Source: Mycobacterium intracellulare ATCC 13950 (GTDB lineage Bacteria > Actinomycetota > Actinomycetes > Mycobacteriales > Mycobacteriaceae). From it: a DNA stretch of 64,000 nt. The DNA lies in contig NC_016946.1 of assembly GCF_000277125.1 (NCBI RefSeq), positions 744,001 to 808,000 on the forward strand, given 5' to 3'. The notes beneath the pieces are model-generated. The model saw only the letters and a program-made list of their open reading frames with translations, was not told the DNA's origin and did not search any database. The translations under genes were made by a program, and so were the position numbers. This document shows positions 59,322 through 64,000 of the stretch, piece by piece; position 1 is the first letter of the stretch, and each line of letters begins with the position of its first letter.

Positions 59322-60869
59322 ATGCCTGCCCAGGACACGGCAGAACCCGCCGTTGGGTCCACAGCGACCATCGCGGAAGCCGCGCCTGAGCCGGGCCCGG
59401 GGTCAGGCGCAGACCGCCGCCTGTTGATCGACGGCCGCCTCGTCGCCGCCGGCAAGACGTTCGCTTCGATCAATCCCGCGACGGGCGCTGTCATCGGGCA
59501 CGCGCCGGACGCCGGCGCCGAGGAGGCCGAAGCGGCGATCGCGGCGGCGCGTCGCGCGTTCGACAGCACCGACTGGCCCACCGATGTCGAGTTGCGCATT
59601 CGCTGCCTCGACCAGCTGCACCGGGCGCTCGTCGAGCACGCCGACGAGTTGCGTGAGCTCACCATCGCCGAGGTCGGCGCCACCCGCGCGCTGACCCAGG
59701 GCGCGCAGCTCGACGAGCCGATCGGCATCGTGCGCTTCTACGCGGACCTGCTGCGCACCTATCAGTTCTCCGAGGACCTCGGGGAACGGGAATCGCGGGG
59801 CATGCTGCACCACCGCTGGGTGGAAAAGGAAGCCGCCGGGGTGGTCGGCGCCATCATCGCCTACAACTATCCGAACCAGCTCGCGCTCGCCAAGCTGGCG
59901 CCGGCGCTTGCCGCGGGATGCACGGTCGTGCTCAAGGGCGCCCCGGACACGCCGCTGGTCACCTTGGCGCTCGGCGAGCTGATCGCCAACCACACCGACA
60001 TTCCCGCCGGCGTGGTCAACGTGCTCAGTTCGTCGGATCCCGTGTCCGGGGTCGCGCTGACCACCAGCCCGGACGTCGACGTCATCACCTTCACCGGATC
60101 GACCGAGGTCGGGCGCAAGATCATGGCCGCCGCCAGCCAGACCGTCAAGCGCGTCTTTTTGGAGCTGGGCGGCAAGTCGGCGGCGATCATGCTCGACGAC
60201 GCCGACTTCGCCAACGCGGCGCTGTTCGCAGCCTTCAGCATGGTGACCCACGCCGGCCAGGGGTGCGCGCTCACGTCGCGGCTCCTGGTGCCCCGATCGC
60301 ACCACGACGAAATCGTCGACCTCATCTCGCAGAACTTCGCCAAGGTGAGCCACGGCGACCCGGCCGACCCCAAGACCTACATGGGCCCGCTGATCAACGA
60401 ACGGCAGCGGGACAAGGTCGACGGCATGGTCCAGCGCGCCGTCGCCGCCGGGGCAACCCTGGTCACGGGCGGCAAGCGGCTCGATCCCGGCTATTTCTAT
60501 GCGCCGACGCTGCTCACCAACGTCGATCCCGATAGCGAGATCGCCCAGGACGAGGTCTTCGGGCCGGTGCTCGCGGTGATCGCGTTCGACGATGACGACG
60601 ATGCGGTGCGCATCGCCAACAACTCGATCTACGGCCTGGCGGGCGCGGTGTTCAGCCGCGACCAGGACCGGGCGCTGGCCGTGGCGCGCCGGATCCGGGC
60701 CGGATCGTTTTCGATCAACGGCGGCAACTATTTCGGCGCCGACAGCCCGTTCGGGGGCTTCAAGCAGTCGGGCGTCGGCCGCGAGATGGGGGTGGCCGGG
60801 TTGGAGGAGTTCCTCGAGCGCAAGACGTTCGCCGTTCCCGCGGTGCCGACCAAGGGGGCGGGCGCGTGA
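59322..60869 (+). CDS. Aldehyde dehydrogenase
   Basis: A 515-residue ALDH: FLELGGKSAAIMLDDADF (Glu region), HAGQGCALTSRLL (catalytic Cys), and PFGGFKQSGVGREMG near the C-terminus. ATG 59322 is chosen with GGGGGT upstream. A longer frame from 59238 would make the promoter and operator coding, and GTG 59292 is less likely. Its stop overlaps the CaiB GTG start (GTGA). It oxidises an aldehyde, possibly the product of the P450/SDR operon next door. Confidence 0.92.
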   Translation: MPAQDTAEPAVGSTATIAEAAPEPGPGSGADRRLLIDGRLVAAGKTFASINPATGAVIGHAPDAGAEEAEAAIAAARRAFDSTDWPTDVELRIRCLDQLHRALVEHADELRELTIAEVGATRALTQGAQLDEPIGIVRFYADLLRTYQFSEDLGERESRGMLHHRWVEKEAAGVVGAIIAYNYPNQLALAKLAPALAAGCTVVLKGAPDTPLVTLALGELIANHTDIPAGVVNVLSSSDPVSGVALTTSPDVDVITFTGSTEVGRKIMAAASQTVKRVFLELGGKSAAIMLDDADFANAALFAAFSMVTHAGQGCALTSRLLVPRSHHDEIVDLISQNFAKVSHGDPADPKTYMGPLINERQRDKVDGMVQRAVAAGATLVTGGKRLDPGYFYAPTLLTNVDPDSEIAQDEVFGPVLAVIAFDDDDDAVRIANNSIYGLAGAVFSRDQDRALAVARRIRAGSFSINGGNYFGADSPFGGFKQSGVGREMGVAGLEEFLERKTFAVPAVPTKGAGA

Positions 60870-62071
60870 GGCCGCTGGAGGGCATCCGGGTGCTGGAAGT
60901 CGCCATGTACGGGTTCGTCCCGTCGGCGGGCGCGGTGCTCGCCGAATGGGGCGCCGACGTGGTCAAGGTCGAGCACGCGGTGACCGGCGACCCGCAGCGC
61001 GGGCTGCGCCAGACCGGGATGTTGCGCGTCGAAGGCGATCCCAACCCCAACATCGAGCACGCCAACCGCGGCAAGCGCAGCATCGGGCTGGACATGTCGG
61101 TGCCCGAGGGCAAGGAAGTGCTCTACGAGCTGGCCCGTCGCTCCGACGTGTTCCTGACCAGCTTCCTTCCCGCTCATCGGAACAAGTTCGGCATCGACGT
61201 CGACGACATTCGTACGGTCAACCCGAACATCATCTACGCCCGCGGCAGCGCACTCGGCCCGCGCGGCGGCGAGGCGGAGAAGGGTGGCTACGACATGACC
61301 GCCTTCTGGTGCCGGGCGGGAACCGCGGCGACCATTACTCCCGCCGGGATGCCGGGCATGATCGCCCCGCCCGGGCCCGCCTACGGCGACACCATCTCGG
61401 GGACCAACCTCGCCGGCGGCATCGCGGCCGCGCTGCTCAAACGTGAGCGCACCGGGGAACCGTCCGTCGTCGACGTGTCACTGCTGGGCAGTGGGCTGTG
61501 GTCGATGGGGCACACCGTCGCGCTGACCAAGCATCTGGGGCAGCGGCTCGAAGCGCCCCCGCCCGGCGTGCACGGCGCGCCCAACAATCCGTTGGTGGGG
61601 CTGTACACGACGTCCGACGGCCGCTACATCTCCTTTGTGATGATGCAGCCCACCAAGTTCTGGGCTGACGTGTGCCGCCACGTCGACCTGCCGGAGCTGG
61701 CCGACGATCCGCGCTTCGCCACGGTGGAGGAGATTGCCGCCAACACGGCGGAAGCGGTGGAGCTTTTGAGCAAGGCCATCGCAACCCGCACCCTGGCCGA
61801 GTGGAGCGAACGCTTCGCGACGCTGTCCGGGCCGTGGGCGCCGGTGCAGGACACCCTGCAAGCCGTCGACGACGCGCAGATCCGCTCGAACGAGTACATG
61901 GTGCGAGCGGGTGAGCTCGAATTGGTTGCCAACCCGGTACAGTTCGACGTCGCAGCGCCACAGACCGGACCGGCCCCCGGGTTCGCTGAGCAGACCGACG
62001 AAATTCTGATGGAACTCGGACTCGATTGGGACCGCATCATCGAGCTCAAGACGGCCGGCGCCGTCACCTAG
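60866..62071 (+). CDS. CaiB/BaiF CoA-transferase family protein
   Basis: A 401-residue class III CoA-transferase: GIRVLEVAMYGFVPSAGAVL at the start and GGYDMTAFWCRAG, where the catalytic Asp is present, unlike the two-domain protein at 3583. It starts at GTG 60866, coupled to the ALDH gene. It likely transfers CoA to the acid made by the ALDH, or is a racemase. It is the last gene before the mce operon. Confidence 0.92.
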   Translation: MRPLEGIRVLEVAMYGFVPSAGAVLAEWGADVVKVEHAVTGDPQRGLRQTGMLRVEGDPNPNIEHANRGKRSIGLDMSVPEGKEVLYELARRSDVFLTSFLPAHRNKFGIDVDDIRTVNPNIIYARGSALGPRGGEAEKGGYDMTAFWCRAGTAATITPAGMPGMIAPPGPAYGDTISGTNLAGGIAAALLKRERTGEPSVVDVSLLGSGLWSMGHTVALTKHLGQRLEAPPPGVHGAPNNPLVGLYTTSDGRYISFVMMQPTKFWADVCRHVDLPELADDPRFATVEEIAANTAEAVELLSKAIATRTLAEWSERFATLSGPWAPVQDTLQAVDDAQIRSNEYMVRAGELELVANPVQFDVAAPQTGPAPGFAEQTDEILMELGLDWDRIIELKTAGAVT

Positions 62072-62443
62072 GACTGGAGTTTGCCTGATGCCGAACATGT
62101 TTGTTGCGACCCACCCGTGCCGCGTCGCCGTTCCGACGTTGCGGAGTCCGATAACGGTTATGCCTTTTTCGCTCCGCCGGGACGGCGCATGAGTCATAAT
62201 CTCCGGACGCTTCAAGACGTGGGGCCACCCGTTTTGCAGCGCCGACTCCCGCAGCAGAACGGAGGACTGGCGTGACCGAGGTCGCGGCTGTCGTACCGGA
62301 TGTCGACTCCGAAATGCGGCCGCCCGCTGCGCTTTTCGCCATCGGCGGCACGGCTTCGCGGGCGCCGGTTCTGCCGAATCTACCGCAGGCCTTGCGCCGG
62401 AACAAGACTGGCAGTCTCGTAATGCCGAAAGGGTGTTGTTCCC
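62072..62443. promoter_or_regulatory. Leader region of the mce operon
   Basis: This 372-base gap lies between the CaiB stop and the first YrbE gene. It holds ATAACGGTTAT, a perfect palindrome at 62151-62161, and CATAAT at 62195-62200 as a possible -10. A 60-codon frame at 62272 with a good ribosome site is listed separately. No other gene was seen. Confidence 0.45.
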
Positions 62444-62454
62444 ATGGCGAATAA
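62272..62454 (+). CDS. Possible 60-residue leader protein of the mce operon
   Basis: GTG 62272 follows GGAGG at five bases and opens a 60-residue frame that ends 11 bases inside the first YrbE gene. The protein has no recognised motif (MTEVAAVVPDVDSEM at the start, two Cys at the end). The ribosome site and the coupling to YrbE argue for real translation; no evidence from sequence family supports it. Confidence 0.35.
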   Translation: MTEVAAVVPDVDSEMRPPAALFAIGGTASRAPVLPNLPQALRRNKTGSLVMPKGCCSHGE

Positions 62455-63250
62455 AGGGGCTGACCGCTGGTCACCCGGGATTATGTTGGGGCGCGGCTCC
62501 AAGCCGGCACAGGCGATCGGTGGGTTGTTCGCGATGTCGGCGGACGCGGTCAAGTTCTTGTTCCAGCGCCCGTTCCAGTGGCGTGAGTTTCTCGAGCAGT
62601 CGTGGTTCATCGCGCGGGTCGCGATTGCGCCGACATTGTTGGTGGCCATCCCGTTCACCGTTCTGGTCAGCTTCACCCTGAACATCTTGCTGCGGGAACT
62701 CGGTGCCGCGGACCTTTCCGGCGCGGGCGCGGCGTTCGGTGCCGTCACTCAGATCGGCCCCATGGTGACCGTGTTGATCGTGGCCGGCGCCGGCTCCACG
62801 GCGATGTGCGCGGACTTGGGGTCGCGAACCATCCGAGAAGAGATCGACGCGATGGAGGTGCTCGGCATCAATCCGGTGCAGCGCCTGGTGACTCCGCGCA
62901 TGCTGGCCGCGGGGCTGGTGGCCCTGTTGCTGAACAGTCTGGTCGTCATCATCGGCATCGTCGGTGGCTACGCCTTCTCGGTGTTCATTCAAGACGTCAA
63001 CCCAGGCGCGTTCGCTGCGGGCATCACCTTGCTCACCGGCGTGCCGGAAGTGATCATTTCTTGCGTCAAGGCAGCGCTTTTCGGCCTTATTGCCGGATTG
63101 GTCGCGTGCTATCGCGGGTTGACGATCACCGGCGGTGGCGCCAAGGCCGTCGGCAACGCCGTCAACGAAACCGTGGTGTATGCGTTCATGTCCCTGATGG
63201 TCGTCAACGTGGTTGTCACCGCCATCGGCATCCGATTTTCGGCCAAGTAG
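62444..63250 (+). CDS. YrbE/MlaE-family permease, first of the mce operon (YrbE-A)
   Basis: A 268-residue permease of the MlaE/YrbE group: FFxRPFQxREFL-type start (RPFQWREFLEQSWFIARVAI), GADLSGAGAAFGAVTQIGPMVTVL-like core, AxDLGSRTIREEIDAMEVLG, and the end VVYAFMSLMVVNVVVTAIGIR. Five to six membrane spans are visible. YrbE pairs form the membrane part of Mce ABC-type lipid importers. ATG 62444 is used. The tandem 11-base CGGCCAAGTAG duplication covers its stop. Confidence 0.95.
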   Translation: MANKGADRWSPGIMLGRGSKPAQAIGGLFAMSADAVKFLFQRPFQWREFLEQSWFIARVAIAPTLLVAIPFTVLVSFTLNILLRELGAADLSGAGAAFGAVTQIGPMVTVLIVAGAGSTAMCADLGSRTIREEIDAMEVLGINPVQRLVTPRMLAAGLVALLLNSLVVIIGIVGGYAFSVFIQDVNPGAFAAGITLLTGVPEVIISCVKAALFGLIAGLVACYRGLTITGGGAKAVGNAVNETVVYAFMSLMVVNVVVTAIGIRFSAK

Positions 63251-63261
63251 CGGCCAAGTAG
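63240..63261. repeat. Tandem 11-base repeat containing the stop codon
   Basis: CGGCCAAGTAG occurs twice in a row (63240-63250 and 63251-63261). The first unit carries the stop of the YrbE-A gene. It looks like a slip-duplication of the gene end. Confidence 0.7.
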
Positions 63262-63287
63262 TGACGAAGGAGGTGTAAGGACAGATC

Positions 63288-64000
63288 GTGATAGCCCTAC
63301 GCGCTACCTACCCGCGTCTGACGCGGCAGCTTGAGAAGCCCGTCAGCACGTTGAGCCGGATCGGCGATCACACGCTGTTCTACGCCAGGGCGCTGGCCGG
63401 GGTGCCGTTCGCGACGGCCCACTACCGCCGCGAGATCATTCGCCTCATTGCCGAAATCAGCATGGGGGCGGGCACATTGGCGATGATCGGCGGCACGCTG
63501 GGAATCGTCGGCTTCATGACACTCGCCGCCGGTGGCGTGCTGGCCGTCCAGGGCTATAGCTCGCTGGGCAATATCGGCATCGAGGCGCTGACCGGATTCC
63601 TATCGGCCTTCATCAACGTGCGGATTGCCGCGCCGATCGTCGCAGGCATCGGCTTGGCGGCCACGTTCGGCGCCGGCGTGACCGCGCAGCTGGGCGCCAT
63701 GCGGATCAACGAAGAAATCGACGCCCTGGAATCCATGGCTATCCGGCCGGTTTCGTATCTGGTCAGCACCCGGATCGTCGCCGGGATGCTCGCGGTGACC
63801 CCGCTCTATTCCATCGCCGTCATCTTGTCGTTCGTGGCCAGTCAGTTCATCACGGTGTTTATGTTCGGTCAGTCAAGCGGTTTGTATCAGCACTACTTCA
63901 CCACGTTCCTCAACCCCATCGACTTGTTGTGGTCATTCCTGCAAGCCGTTTTGATGGCGCTGACCGTCTTGTTGATCCATACCTACTTCGGTTACTTTGC
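63288..64000 (+). CDS. YrbE/MlaE-family permease, second of the mce operon (YrbE-B, partial)
   Basis: The frame opens at GTG 63288 (IALRATYPRLTRQLEKPVST) and is still open at the right edge, giving ~237 residues. AEISMGAGTLAMIGGTLGIV, the GYSSLGNIGIEALTGFLSAF segment and FGAGVTAQLGAMRINEEIDA are typical YrbE-B features. AAGGA lies about six bases upstream. It is the partner of the 62444 permease; the Mce substrate-binding proteins should follow outside the window. Confidence 0.93.
   Translation, partial: MIALRATYPRLTRQLEKPVSTLSRIGDHTLFYARALAGVPFATAHYRREIIRLIAEISMGAGTLAMIGGTLGIVGFMTLAAGGVLAVQGYSSLGNIGIEALTGFLSAFINVRIAAPIVAGIGLAATFGAGVTAQLGAMRINEEIDALESMAIRPVSYLVSTRIVAGMLAVTPLYSIAVILSFVASQFITVFMFGQSSGLYQHYFTTFLNPIDLLWSFLQAVLMALTVLLIHTYFGYF

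Noticed and set aside
62081..62275. A 64-codon frame in the mce leader
   Set aside because: It lacks a ribosome site and has no motif; the frame at 62272 is better supported.
1..64000. tRNA, rRNA or CRISPR array
   Set aside because: I saw no cloverleaf-like set of conserved bases, no rRNA-like sequence and no regularly spaced repeats of 25-40 bases with unique spacers.

Overview
The window looks like accessory catabolic DNA from a Mycobacterium, most likely a non-tuberculous, slow-grower-like species. I infer this from the high GC, the many GTG and TTG starts, the ATGA/GTGA gene overlaps, and the protein families. These include mce/YrbE permeases, Mce-associated membrane proteins, a mycofactocin-type SDR, many FadE-like acyl-CoA dehydrogenases, an F420-type LLM oxidoreductase, and P450s each beside a small ferredoxin. 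No rRNA, tRNA or CRISPR array was seen. I could not run a database search, so all family calls rest on motifs read by eye.

Layout. 1-6822 (+): end of an amidohydrolase-2 gene, an M24 peptidase-fold pair, a crotonase, a two-domain CaiB/BaiF protein and an SDR. 6819-8521 (-): two SDRs. 8760-10828: a TetR gene divergent from a FadE gene. 10837-16949 (-): a DUF4190 membrane protein, then a Rieske oxygenase operon with a CMD-fold protein, an amidohydrolase, a SnoaL-like protein and a FadE pair. 17347-21960 (+): amidohydrolase-2, FadE, enoyl-CoA hydratase, thiolase. 22084-23213 (+): TetR and an unknown protein. 23367-26563: two convergent P450/ferredoxin sets. 26676-30958 (-): DUF35-thiolase fusion, hydrolase, two HIBADH-like dehydrogenases. 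31503-34159 (+): epimerase, unknown, LLM oxidoreductase. 34160-36961 (-): NuoF-like flavoprotein, ferredoxin, FadE. 37498-41081 (-): two amidohydrolases, a Rieske protein, a hydrolase. 41342-44062 (-): ALDH, CMD, HIBADH, divergent from a TetR. 45074-50784 (+): TetR, four membrane proteins (two very small), LuxE-like and LuxC-like fatty-acid reductase genes, and a nitroreductase. 50909-53066 (+): FadE pair. 53250-54564: IS30-family element. 54648-59039 (-): two Mce-associated proteins, a secreted protein, P450, ferredoxin, SDR. 59322-62071 (+): ALDH and CaiB. 62444-64000 (+): start of an mce operon (two YrbE permeases, the second cut by the window edge).

How it fits together. The content reads as several beta-oxidation-like modules for CoA-activated (possibly cyclic or branched) substrates. 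Rieske enzymes and P450s would start the attack. CaiB proteins and FadE, crotonase and thiolase genes would carry it on, and an mce importer lies at the right end. The actual substrate cannot be read from the sequence.

The strongest new signal is a shared operator, GAGAAT-N3-ATTCTC. It has four perfect copies (8678, 9533, 16972, 50863) and several near copies (41250, 59277, 59100, 31011). These sit in front of separate catabolic operons and in front of the TetR gene at 8760-9476, which suggests one TetR-controlled regulon across the window. Other notable signals are the LuxC/LuxE module with its small membrane proteins, several paralogues that have lost catalytic residues beside intact ones, and ferredoxins that differ at the cluster-ligand position.
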